40,079 nt of DNA from an uncultured Bacilli bacterium (GTDB lineage Bacteria > Bacillota_I > Bacilli_A > RF39 > UBA660): positions 1 to 40,079 of the forward strand of contig CAKOXI010000012.1 in the NCBI GenBank assembly GCA_934130045.1, read 5' to 3'. The stretch's first letter is position 1; each line of letters opens with the position of its first letter. Both the position numbers and the translations under genes were made by a program. The notes under the pieces are model-generated. The model was not told where the DNA came from. It searched no databases and worked only from the letters and a program-made list of their open reading frames with translations. Shown here in pieces: positions 16,869-23,766 of the stretch.

Positions 16869-17855
16869 ATGGAGAAAAATTCTAAAAAAATAGATAAATT
16901 ACAAAGGGAAGCCAATATTGTTTTGATGGTAGGTATCATTTCAAGTATTAATTTATCATTAGGTAATTTAAAAAAATGGGGATATATTTTATTAGCGTTA
17001 AATATTTTTCCACCATTATTAAATTTTATAAATAATAGTTATTATGAATTTAATTGTGATGAAATTAAACATTTATATCAATATTTTATTAAAAATTATA
17101 ATAAATTAAATAAGATATTTTATTTAGATAATCCTATAGAAATTTATGCGATGTTTATATATTTACTAAATAAGGGATACTTATCTAAAGACAAAAATTT
17201 TAAATATTCAAATAAAAATATTAATGATATACATAATTTGTTTGGGGCAGATGTAATAAATGGCCATGGATGTTGTAGGCATATATCATCAATGTTTTGT
17301 GATATTTTAAATAATTATGGAATAGAATCACATGATCTTTGTGTATATTTTGGTGATGGCATAATATATAATAATGAGGAACTTACTAAATTGATTATAG
17401 ATGGTAAAACTATACCAAATGATTTTATAATTATAATTAGTGATGAAGTTTTAAAAAAACAAAAATCTAATCATGTTATAACTATGTCTATAAAGGATAA
17501 TAAAATTTATCTTTTAGACCCAACTAATAATGAATTATATAAATTTAATGAAGATGATAGAACTCTTTTATATACTGATGAATGTAATAAAATTCCTATT
17601 GATTTAGAAGGAACGATTTATTCAAATCGAAAATATGTGAATTTTATACCAAATACTAAAGATAGTTATAGTAAATTATTACAAAATAAATATTCAAGTA
17701 TTTCTATTGAGGAAGAAAAAAATATAATTAAAGATACTATTTATATTTGTAGTAAAAATTTAGATATATTTGAAAAATTTTATAATGAAAATTGTGAATT
17801 ATACGATGAAATTTCTGACAAAGTATTAAAATTAAAAAATAAAAGATTGTTTTAA
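16869..17855 (+). CDS. membrane-associated transglutaminase-like (papain-fold) protein
   Basis: I did not recognise a named family, but a plausible Cys-His-Asp triad is visible in transglutaminase-core order. Cys135 or Cys136 lies in NGHGCCRHISSMFCDIL (start of a helix), His202 in SNHVITM, and Asp217 in IYLLDPTN. The spacing and local sequence (GxCxxxxxxxxxxL, then NHxxxx, then LDPT) match the transglutaminase/papain-like fold. The N-terminus has one or two hydrophobic segments (about 15-32 and 37-55), so the catalytic part is membrane-tethered. The last 60 residues are Lys/Glu-rich and helical. It is 15 bp downstream of the Fic gene and evidently cotranscribed, making a two-enzyme protein-modification cassette. 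Activity could be crosslinking, deamidation or proteolysis. Confidence 0.62.
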   Translation: MEKNSKKIDKLQREANIVLMVGIISSINLSLGNLKKWGYILLALNIFPPLLNFINNSYYEFNCDEIKHLYQYFIKNYNKLNKIFYLDNPIEIYAMFIYLLNKGYLSKDKNFKYSNKNINDIHNLFGADVINGHGCCRHISSMFCDILNNYGIESHDLCVYFGDGIIYNNEELTKLIIDGKTIPNDFIIIISDEVLKKQKSNHVITMSIKDNKIYLLDPTNNELYKFNEDDRTLLYTDECNKIPIDLEGTIYSNRKYVNFIPNTKDSYSKLLQNKYSSISIEEEKNIIKDTIYICSKNLDIFEKFYNENCELYDEISDKVLKLKNKRLF

Positions 17856-17881
17856 TAAAATTATTATTTATTTACGATATA

Positions 17882-17910
17882 TTGACAATGCAACTTTATA
17901 ATGCTATTAT
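17882..17910 (+). promoter_or_regulatory. strong vegetative promoter for the VanY-type gene
   Basis: Consensus TTGACA (17882-17887), 17-bp spacer, and TATTAT (17905-17910) preceded by TGC, making an extended -10. A TATAAT inside the spacer (17897-17902) is too close to the -35 to be used with it. Confidence 0.7.
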
Positions 17911-17940
17911 TACCTTAGGATAAAAGGTGGAATTTTTATT

Positions 17941-18897
17941 ATGAAGAAAAGAAAATTAAAAAAGAATGTTAAAATTTGTTTAATAATTTTTGTAGCTTTA
18001 GTAATAATTATTACTTGTGTAGTTATTGGTATAAAAAAGCATAAAAAACATTTGGAATATATTGCAAGTTATGAGTATAAATTATCAGAACTTGGATATA
18101 ATGGTGATAAGTTAGAATATTTACTAAAACAAGATGATGATATAAAAGATTTTGTTTTAAATCATGAGTATGATGAATTAATTATAGATTTTTTAAAGCA
18201 AAAATATTTTATAAAAGATAATTTAGATGAATACTTAAATTATTATGATAAAAACAGTGATAAGAGTATTGATTTAGTTGTAAGTATAGTAAATGTTAAT
18301 GCCAATAATGATTTTTATGACAATGATAGTGCAACTAATGTAGATGATGGAATATTAATGTTAGTTAATAAGTATCATTATTTACCAGAAAATTATGATC
18401 CAAAGGATATCGTTAATATAAAAAATTGGTATTGTTATGGTGAAAATCAAATTAAAGATGAAGTATATCAAAAATTTATTGAAATGTATAATGATGCTAG
18501 TAAAAATAATTTGAAATTAATTATTTCATCTGGTTATAGAACTTATGATGAACAAAAAGAAACATACGATAGTTATGTAGATAGATATGGTGTAAAAAAA
18601 GCTGATGGACTTGCTGCACGACCAGGATACTCTGAGCATGAAACAGGTTTAACTTTAGATATTACAACAGGTAAAGCTACTAAAGATACGTTTGAAGATA
18701 CAGATGAATTTAAGTGGTTAAAGGAAAATTCTTATAAATATGGTTTTATATTAAGATATCCTAAAGATAAGGAAAATATTACAGGATATGACTATGAACC
18801 ATGGCATTATAGATATGTTGGAATAGAAACATCAACTAAAATCCATGAACTTGATATAACATTTGATGAATATTATGCATATTATATAGCTAATTAA
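17941..18897 (+). CDS. VanY-type zinc D-Ala-D-Ala carboxypeptidase (M15B)
   Basis: A 318-residue membrane-anchored enzyme with a Lys-rich N-terminus and one TM (about 12-30). After an N-terminal helical/spacer region (about 35-170) comes an M15B catalytic domain. It has the SGYRTYDEQ substrate segment, zinc ligands His233 and Asp240 in SEHETGLTLD, and the general base/ligand motif EPWHYRYVG with His289. The family removes the terminal D-Ala from peptidoglycan pentapeptide, acting outside the membrane. It could serve cell-wall maturation or glycopeptide tolerance; no vanHAX genes are in view, so a housekeeping role is more likely. The gene has a near-consensus promoter and ends 8 bp inside the convergent sigma-K gene. 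Ribosome site AAAGGTGG. Confidence 0.88.
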   Translation: MKKRKLKKNVKICLIIFVALVIIITCVVIGIKKHKKHLEYIASYEYKLSELGYNGDKLEYLLKQDDDIKDFVLNHEYDELIIDFLKQKYFIKDNLDEYLNYYDKNSDKSIDLVVSIVNVNANNDFYDNDSATNVDDGILMLVNKYHYLPENYDPKDIVNIKNWYCYGENQIKDEVYQKFIEMYNDASKNNLKLIISSGYRTYDEQKETYDSYVDRYGVKKADGLAARPGYSEHETGLTLDITTGKATKDTFEDTDEFKWLKENSYKYGFILRYPKDKENITGYDYEPWHYRYVGIETSTKIHELDITFDEYYAYYIAN

Positions 18898-19594
18898 AAG
18901 AATCGTTTTTGTTTTTTATGAATTCCCTGAGCATTTTTGTAAGTGCTCTTTTTTCTATTCTGGAAACATAACTTCTTGAAATATTCATTTCCTTAGCTAT
19001 TTCTTTTTGTGTTGCTTCATCAGTATTATATAATCCATATCTTTTTATTATAACTTCCTTTTCTCTTTCATTTAGAACTTTAAAATAATTGTTAAGTAAA
19101 TCAATATTTTGTTTATTATGCAAATCTAAGGCAAAGTCCGGTTTAGGGGTTTTTAAAATATCCATAAATGTTATTTCATTACCATCCTTATCAAAGCCTA
19201 CTGATTCATTAATGCTGATATTTTTACTATTTTTTTTATCACTTCTAAAATGCATTAAAATTTCATTTTCTATACATCTAGCACAATATGTGGTAATTCT
19301 TGTACCATGTTTATAAGAAAAACTATCAATTCCCTTAATTAAACCGATGGTACCTATACTTATTAAATCGTCTGCATCTTCTTTTCTATGTTCATATTTT
19401 TTTACTATATGAGCAACAAGTCTTAAGTTGTGTTCGATTAATTTATTTCTAGCTTCTTTATTACCAAGTCTACACTGTTCAACATAATATTCTTCTTCTT
19501 CCTTCGATAAAGGATCTGGAAAAACATTATTAGAATATGCCGCTGTAAATATATGAAAGTCTTTAAATAGATATTTAAATATTTTTAAAAACAT
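18890..19594 (-). CDS. sigK: RNA polymerase sigma-K, late mother-cell factor (pro-form)
   Basis: The ATG at 19594 follows GAGGTGT; the in-frame TTG at 19609 is the ribosome site itself. The 234-residue protein begins with a hydrophobic-basic pro-sequence (about residues 1-19, MFLKIFKYLFKDFHIFTAA) just before YSNNVFPDPLS. That aligns with the B. subtilis processing region (YVKNNAFPQPLS), so activation by SpoIVFB-type intramembrane cleavage is expected. Region 2 contains LIEHNLRLVAHIVKKYEHRKEDADDLISIGTIGLIKGI and the C-terminus the helix-turn-helix EIAKEMNISRSYVSRIEKRALTKM, both close to SigK. The gene is a single uninterrupted frame, so no skin-type element splits it. It converges with the VanY-type gene, overlapping by 8 bp, and is divergent from the next three-gene group. 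Confidence 0.92.
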   Translation of the reverse strand: MFLKIFKYLFKDFHIFTAAYSNNVFPDPLSKEEEEYYVEQCRLGNKEARNKLIEHNLRLVAHIVKKYEHRKEDADDLISIGTIGLIKGIDSFSYKHGTRITTYCARCIENEILMHFRSDKKNSKNISINESVGFDKDGNEITFMDILKTPKPDFALDLHNKQNIDLLNNYFKVLNEREKEVIIKRYGLYNTDEATQKEIAKEMNISRSYVSRIEKRALTKMLREFIKNKNDSFN

Positions 19595-19707
19595 AAAATT
19601 ACACCTCAATTAATCTTATGTAATTAAAAATATTTTTTATTTTGTCCCAAAAAATATAAAAAGGATTTTAATAATTTACATAGTAGTATATAAGTAGAGG
19701 TGAATAT

Positions 19708-20166
19708 ATGAAATTTGTTTTAGTTTTAAATCTATTTCTATGTTTAAAATTTAATATTAATTGTCCAACTTTAAATTCAAAAATAAATGCATATCAAGAA
19801 TTAAAAGAATTTAGATATATTTATTTTTATGACTTTACTTATTTTGATATAAATAATATTCAAATTTATGCTGGAGATAAATTAATTAATTATAAATATA
19901 CATATGAAGATAATATGTATATTATTGATTTAGAAAATTATTTTCCACTTGATTGTATAAAAATTGAATCGATAAATAATTTTAACTATAAAGTAAAAAT
20001 TAAGAGAACAAAAAATATAGATGATGATTTTTTCGCATTTTTTTATAATGAAAATTTAAATATAATTGATATTAGTAATTTTGAAGTTTTTAATTCTATA
20101 TGGAATAGTACTAATTATACAACCAAAAAAATAAATAATAGTAAAACAATAAAAATAATAAATTGA
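19708..20166 (+). CDS. small protein of unknown function at the sporulation sigma locus
   Basis: A 152-residue product with an AGAGGTGAA ribosome site. Its first 20 residues are hydrophobic with two Cys (LVLNLFLCLKFNINC) and could be a signal peptide or anchor. The rest is rich in Tyr, Asn, Ile and Asp with alternating hydrophobic residues, suggesting beta strands. It shows none of the GHKL ATPase motifs (N-box, DxGxG) expected of SpoIIAB, so it is not a degraded SpoIIAB by eye. It lies between divergently transcribed sigK and the STAS/sigma-F-like pair, 99 bp before the STAS gene. No family was recognised. Confidence 0.6.
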   Translation: MKFVLVLNLFLCLKFNINCPTLNSKINAYQELKEFRYIYFYDFTYFDINNIQIYAGDKLINYKYTYEDNMYIIDLENYFPLDCIKIESINNFNYKVKIKRTKNIDDDFFAFFYNENLNIIDISNFEVFNSIWNSTNYTTKKINNSKTIKIIN

Positions 20167-20265
20167 TAAAAATGTCAAAAAAGGTTGTATCAAAATAAAT
20201 TCTAGTTTTGTCGAATTTATATAATGAATAAATATTTTGTGCTAAATTTAATATTGAGGTGATAT

Positions 20266-20613
20266 ATGTTAGAAATCAAAACAGAGTTTAGAAGAGGTAT
20301 ATTTTTTGTTAGACTAGAAGGATCACTTGTTAAAAACACAGTAAATTTATTGGAAAAAGAGGTAACTAATTTAATTGAAAGTAATGGATTTAAAAATATA
20401 GTTTTTAACGTAGAAAAATTAAATTATATTGATTTAAAGGGGATAAATGCTTTATTTTATAATTATGAAAAGTTAAATAAAAATAAAATAAAATTAATGA
20501 TGTGTGGAATAAATAATGAAAATGTAAAAAATAAATTAAAAAAGAGTAGAATTTTAAATTATATGTATGAAATAAGTGATGAATTTGAAGCTTTTAATTT
20601 AGTAATAGTATAA
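20266..20613 (+). CDS. SpoIIAA-like STAS-domain protein lacking the phospho-serine
   Basis: A 115-residue protein that is one STAS domain, matching SpoIIAA/RsbV in length and layout: beta-1 GIFFVRLEGSL, helix with LLEKEVTNLIE, strand NIVFNVEKLNYID, then KGINALFYNYEKL and the KLMMCGIN strand. In SpoIIAA the loop reads DSSG, with Ser58 phosphorylated by SpoIIAB. Here it reads Asp56-Leu57-Lys58-Gly59, so the phospho-acceptor is absent. The next gene, 9 bp away, encodes the sigma factor; the spoIIAB gene normally between them is missing. It either acts by another mechanism or keeps a structural role. The AGGTGAT ribosome site is strong. Symbol withheld because the function is uncertain. Confidence 0.8.
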   Translation: MLEIKTEFRRGIFFVRLEGSLVKNTVNLLEKEVTNLIESNGFKNIVFNVEKLNYIDLKGINALFYNYEKLNKNKIKLMMCGINNENVKNKLKKSRILNYMYEISDEFEAFNLVIV

Positions 20614-20622
20614 AGGAGAAAT

Positions 20623-21288
20623 ATGGATAAAAATTTAGAAAAAATAATAGAGGAAAATAAAAATTTAATATATTCTATATCACATTATTTTGAAAATTAT
20701 CCAAATAAAGAAGATTTATTCCAAGTTGGAGTCATTGGATTAATTACTGCATATAAAAATTATAATCCAGAGTTTAATAATAAATTTACAACATATGCTT
20801 ACACTTATATATTAGGAGAAATGAAAAAATTTATAAGGGAAGATAAGGGAATTAAAATTAGTAGAGATATAACCAAGTTAAATTTACAAATAGAAAAAGC
20901 AAGTGTTTTATTAAGTCAAAAATTAATGCGATATCCAACAACTAAAGAAATAGCAAACTTTTTAGAAATCGATGAGTATTTTGTTATTGAGGCAATTAAG
21001 TCAACAAATGTTATACAAAGTTTTGATGAACCTATTAATGATTCAGAAAAACAAATTACTTTATATGATACAGTTAGTGAAGCAAAAAAAAGTGATTTAA
21101 ATGATTTAATAGCTCTAAGACAGGAATTAGAAGAATTACCTGAATTAGAAAAGCAATTAATAGAGCAAAGATATTTATTTGATTTAACACAGTCTGAAAC
21201 TGCTAAAAAGCTTGGCATGACTCAAGTACAAGTTTCTAGAAGGGAACAAAAAGTTTTAACTAAATTAAAAAACAAACTAACCGCTTAG
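20623..21288 (+). CDS. sigF: sigma-F/sigma-G-family sporulation sigma factor
   Basis: A 221-residue sigma-70-family factor starting at an ATG after AAAGGAGAA. Region 2 contains EDLFQVGVIGLITAYKNYNPEFNNKFTTYAYTYILGEMKKFIREDKGIKISRD, matching the SigF/SigG pattern (DLFQIGCIGLLK..FSTYAVPMIIGEI.RFIRDD..VKVSRS). Region 3 (YPTTKEIANFLEIDEYFVIEAI) and region 4 (LFDLTQSETAKKLGMTQVQVSRREQKVL) are intact. Its position directly after a SpoIIAA-like gene favours SigF over SigG. The N-terminus is shorter than in B. subtilis SigF, and the anti-sigma SpoIIAB is not encoded next to it. The stop codon lies inside a bidirectional terminator. Confidence 0.85.
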   Translation: MDKNLEKIIEENKNLIYSISHYFENYPNKEDLFQVGVIGLITAYKNYNPEFNNKFTTYAYTYILGEMKKFIREDKGIKISRDITKLNLQIEKASVLLSQKLMRYPTTKEIANFLEIDEYFVIEAIKSTNVIQSFDEPINDSEKQITLYDTVSEAKKSDLNDLIALRQELEELPELEKQLIEQRYLFDLTQSETAKKLGMTQVQVSRREQKVLTKLKNKLTA

Positions 21289-21298
21289 TTTGTTTTTT
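21267..21298. terminator. bidirectional terminator spanning the ends of two convergent genes
   Basis: A 14-bp perfect hairpin: AAAAAACAAACTAA (21267-21280) with TTAGTTTGTTTTTT (21285-21298), loop CCGC. A-rich and T-rich arms let it work in both directions. The sigma-F-like TAG stop (21286-21288) and the minus-strand lipoprotein TAA stop (21285-21287) both lie in it, so the arms encode the last residues of both proteins. Confidence 0.8.
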
Positions 21299-21596
21299 CT
21301 GTACTTAATTTACAAGTATAACCTAAATCCTCATTAATCTTTTTTAATTTATCGACAATTTCATCATTTGTTACATCTTCATCAAATTCATAAAAATTTT
21401 TTAGGGTTTCCCATTCTTCGTCAGAAATTTTTTCATTTTCATTATCTTTATAAAATTCAATTATTTTATTATTTTTAATAATTGTTTTATTTGTATCACT
21501 ACCTTGTACACATTCTAAAACATATCTATTCTTACCACATCCAGTAGTAGCAACAATAAAAAAACAACTCATAATTATTAAATACTTTTTCATCAT
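21285..21596 (-). CDS. small lipoprotein of unknown function
   Basis: The start is set at 21596, where GAGGTTGAT precedes ATGATG; upstream in-frame codons lack a ribosome site. The product is 103 aa with a short signal peptide ending in a lipobox-like ATTGC (Cys20), so it is probably a membrane-attached lipoprotein. The mature part is acidic and Lys/Glu-rich and contains two more Cys (LECVQ, YTCKL) that could pair. A DEEWETLKNFYEFDEDVTNDEIVDKLKKINEDLG segment is helical. No family recognised. It converges with the sigma-F-like gene, overlapping by 4 bp, and is divergent from enolase. Confidence 0.65.
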   Translation of the reverse strand: MMKKYLIIMSCFFIVATTGCGKNRYVLECVQGSDTNKTIIKNNKIIEFYKDNENEKISDEEWETLKNFYEFDEDVTNDEIVDKLKKINEDLGYTCKLSTEKTN

Positions 21597-21611
21597 ATCA
21601 ACCTCATTATA

Positions 21612-21620
21612 ATTATAGCA
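21612..21620 (-). promoter_or_regulatory. extended -10 promoter for the lipoprotein gene
   Basis: On the minus strand the sequence reads TGCTATAAT, a perfect extended -10, placed 16 bp upstream of the ATG at 21596; the leader would be about 10 nt. Confidence 0.5.
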
Positions 21621-21699
21621 CATCATTTTATATTTATCACAGAAATCAAATAAATTTTAGAAAAAAATATAATAAAAATATTTAAAAATATAAAAAAAC

Positions 21700-21708
21700 T
21701 GTTATAAT
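21700..21708 (+). promoter_or_regulatory. extended -10 promoter for enolase
   Basis: TGTTATAAT (TATAAT at 21703-21708), no clear -35. The -10 ends 19 bp before the enolase ATG, so the transcript begins almost at the GGAAGGTGAT ribosome site. Confidence 0.6.
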
Positions 21709-21727
21709 TATATTGGAAGGTGATTAT

Positions 21728-22963
21728 ATGTCAAAAATAAAAGATGTAGTAGGAAGAGAGATTCTTGATTCAAGAGGAAATCCTACTGTTGAAGTAGATG
21801 TTATTCTAGAGTCTGGAATAGTAGGTAGAGCTAGTGTACCAAGCGGTGCTTCTACTGGTGAAAGAGAAGCATTAGAATTACGTGATGGTGGATCTAGATT
21901 TATGGGAAAAGGAGTTTTAAAAGCTGTAGAACATGTAAACAATGAGCTTAAAAATCTTGTTGTTGGTATGGATGTTTATGATCAAAAAGCTTTAGACTAT
22001 GCGATGATAAATCTTGACGGTACTGAAACAAAATCAAAATTTGGAGCTAATGCAATCCTAGGTATTTCAATGGCAGCAATGCGTGCAGCTGCTTTAGAAA
22101 AAGGAATGCCACTTTATAAGTATGTCGGAGATGGTACATTATTACCAGTTCCTATGATGAATATTATAAATGGTGGAGCACATGCTGATAATAAACTTGA
22201 TTTTCAAGAATTTATGATTATACCACAAGCTAATACAATTCATGATAGAGTTAGAATTGGTTCAGAAGTTTTTCATAATTTGAAGAAAGTTTTAAATGAA
22301 AAAGGTCTTGCAACAGGTGTTGGAGATGAAGGTGGATTTGCGCCTGATTTAAATAGTAATACTGAAGGCTTTGAACTTATTATGGAAGCTATTAAAAAAG
22401 CAGGATATGAGCCAGGACGTGATGTAAAAATGGCTATTGATGTTGCTGCAAGTGAGTTCTATAAGAATGGTAAATATGAACTTGTAGGTGAAGGCAAGAG
22501 TTTAACAACAGATGAATTGATTGAATATTATAAAGAATTAGTTAGTAAATATCCAATTATTTCAATTGAAGATCCAGTAGATGAAAATGACTGGGAAGGA
22601 TTTAGAAAAATTACTGAAGAACTAGGAAGTAAAATTCAACTAGTTGGTGATGATTTATTTGTTACAAATAAAAAGTGTTTACAAATGGGAATAGATAATC
22701 ATGCTGGTAATGCAATTCTATTAAAAGTTAACCAAATTGGTACTATCACAGAAACACTTGAAACAATTGATTTAGCTAGAAAAAATGGATATAATACAGT
22801 TATTTCACATAGAAGTGGAGAAACTGAAGATACTACAATAGCTGATTTAGCTGTTGGGTTATCATTAGGACAAATTAAAACAGGTTCTATGTCAAGAACA
22901 GACCGTATATGCAAGTATAATCAATTAATGCGTATTGAAGAAGAAATAAACAAAAACAAATAA
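21728..22963 (+). CDS. eno: enolase (phosphopyruvate hydratase)
   Basis: The ATG at 21728 is preferred over the in-frame TTG at 21713, which lies upstream of the GGAAGGTGAT ribosome site. The 411-residue enzyme converts 2-phosphoglycerate to phosphoenolpyruvate in glycolysis and is also a typical RNA-degradosome component. Conserved blocks: REILDSRGNPTVEVDV, PSGASTGEREALELRDG, FGANAILGISMAAMRAAA, the GGAHADNKLDFQEFMI substrate loop, catalytic region GVGDEGGFAPDL, Mg ligands in MAIDVAASEF, SIEDPVDENDW and LVGDDLFVTN, catalytic Lys in LLKVNQIGT, and SHRSGETEDTTIADLAVGL. It is complete and slightly shorter at the C-terminus than B. subtilis enolase. Here it is alone, not in a gap-pgk-tpi-pgm operon. 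Confidence 0.97.
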   Translation: MSKIKDVVGREILDSRGNPTVEVDVILESGIVGRASVPSGASTGEREALELRDGGSRFMGKGVLKAVEHVNNELKNLVVGMDVYDQKALDYAMINLDGTETKSKFGANAILGISMAAMRAAALEKGMPLYKYVGDGTLLPVPMMNIINGGAHADNKLDFQEFMIIPQANTIHDRVRIGSEVFHNLKKVLNEKGLATGVGDEGGFAPDLNSNTEGFELIMEAIKKAGYEPGRDVKMAIDVAASEFYKNGKYELVGEGKSLTTDELIEYYKELVSKYPIISIEDPVDENDWEGFRKITEELGSKIQLVGDDLFVTNKKCLQMGIDNHAGNAILLKVNQIGTITETLETIDLARKNGYNTVISHRSGETEDTTIADLAVGLSLGQIKTGSMSRTDRICKYNQLMRIEEEINKNK

Positions 22964-22974
22964 ATCTTGTTTTT
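22952..22974 (+). terminator. probable terminator after enolase
   Basis: AAAAACAA (22952-22959) pairs with TTGTTTTT (22967-22974) across a 7-nt loop at the end of the gene. The U-run is part of the stem, so it may be weak. Confidence 0.5.
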
Positions 22975-22987
22975 ATTAGAATATATA

Positions 22988-22996
22988 TGATATAAT
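22988..22996 (+). promoter_or_regulatory. extended -10 promoter for the zinc-ribbon membrane operon
   Basis: TGATATAAT with TATAAT at 22991-22996, 36 bp before the first start codon. The -35 is not convincing. Confidence 0.55.
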
Positions 22997-23032
22997 TCAA
23001 ATAGTATTTATTAAGGCAAAGGAATTGGTTAT

Positions 23033-23746
23033 ATGGAAATTGTATTACTTCTATTATTAATAGTTTTACTTGTTTTCCTTTACTTGTATTTTAAAATAAG
23101 AAAAAGTTTGAGGAGTTTTTCTGAAGTTGCATTCGGTACAAGTAATATTATTGAAGGGTTTAAAAATCAAGCAATAAAATTAGAAAATGAACCAAAATCA
23201 GTTGCTGGTATGGAATCTTTATTATTACCAAAACTTAATAAAGATTTTCCTAATCTAAATATAAATGAAATGAAAAAAATTGCTGAGAATAAAATTTTGG
23301 TTAGTTTAGAATCAATAGAAAATAAGCAAATTAAAAATTTAGATTATGTTAGTGAAAGAGTTAAAAATTGGATAAATAGTAAAATATCAGATTTAAAAGG
23401 TAATGAAACTGTTAACTATGATTCCATAAACTTCCACCGTACTGTTCTTAATAAATATGAAAAAAATGATGGTATTTGTACTATTGTATTTCAAACTTCA
23501 TTAGAATATATGTATAGAAAAAATGATGGGAATTATAAAAAAATTCAAGATAGAGTTAATACACAATTTATATATATTTTTGATGATACTAAGGTAACTA
23601 GAAATCAGGGTGGCATAGCTCTTAACTGCCCTAATTGTGGGGCTCCTATTAAAAATTTAGGAGAAAAGGTTTGTAGCTATTGCCAAACTGGTATAATAGA
23701 TATTGTAAAAAGAACGTGGATATTAAATGATATATCACAAAATTAA
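23033..23746 (+). CDS. Tim44-like domain protein with C-terminal zinc ribbon
   Basis: The 237-residue protein has an N-terminal TM (about 3-21), then a Tim44/NTF2-like alpha-beta domain (about 50-190) recognisable by helices followed by strands such as DYVSERVKNWINSKI..., GICTIVFQTSLEYMYR and TQFIYIFDDTKV. It ends with a four-cysteine zinc ribbon (Cys199, Cys202, Cys214, Cys217; CPNCG..CSYC) and a short tail. It is the first gene of a three-gene operon in which every product has a zinc ribbon; the next gene is an SPFH protein. In B. subtilis the SPFH protein YdjI and zinc-ribbon YdjG lie with a PspA paralogue, so a membrane-stress or membrane-scaffold role is inferred; no PspA gene is in view. 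Confidence 0.75.
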   Translation: MEIVLLLLLIVLLVFLYLYFKIRKSLRSFSEVAFGTSNIIEGFKNQAIKLENEPKSVAGMESLLLPKLNKDFPNLNINEMKKIAENKILVSLESIENKQIKNLDYVSERVKNWINSKISDLKGNETVNYDSINFHRTVLNKYEKNDGICTIVFQTSLEYMYRKNDGNYKKIQDRVNTQFIYIFDDTKVTRNQGGIALNCPNCGAPIKNLGEKVCSYCQTGIIDIVKRTWILNDISQN

Positions 23747-23766
23747 AAAAAGAAAGAGGTAAAAAA

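Noticed and set aside
17897..17902. TATAAT as the -10 of the VanY-type gene promoter
   Set aside because: It is only 9 bp from the consensus TTGACA; TATTAT at 17905 with a 17-bp spacer and TGn fits.
20175..20225. Possible sigma-H promoter before the STAS gene (AAAGGTTGT and GTCGAATTT)
   Set aside because: The -10-like part is perfect, but the gap between the two boxes is 21 nt instead of 11-12, so they cannot act together.
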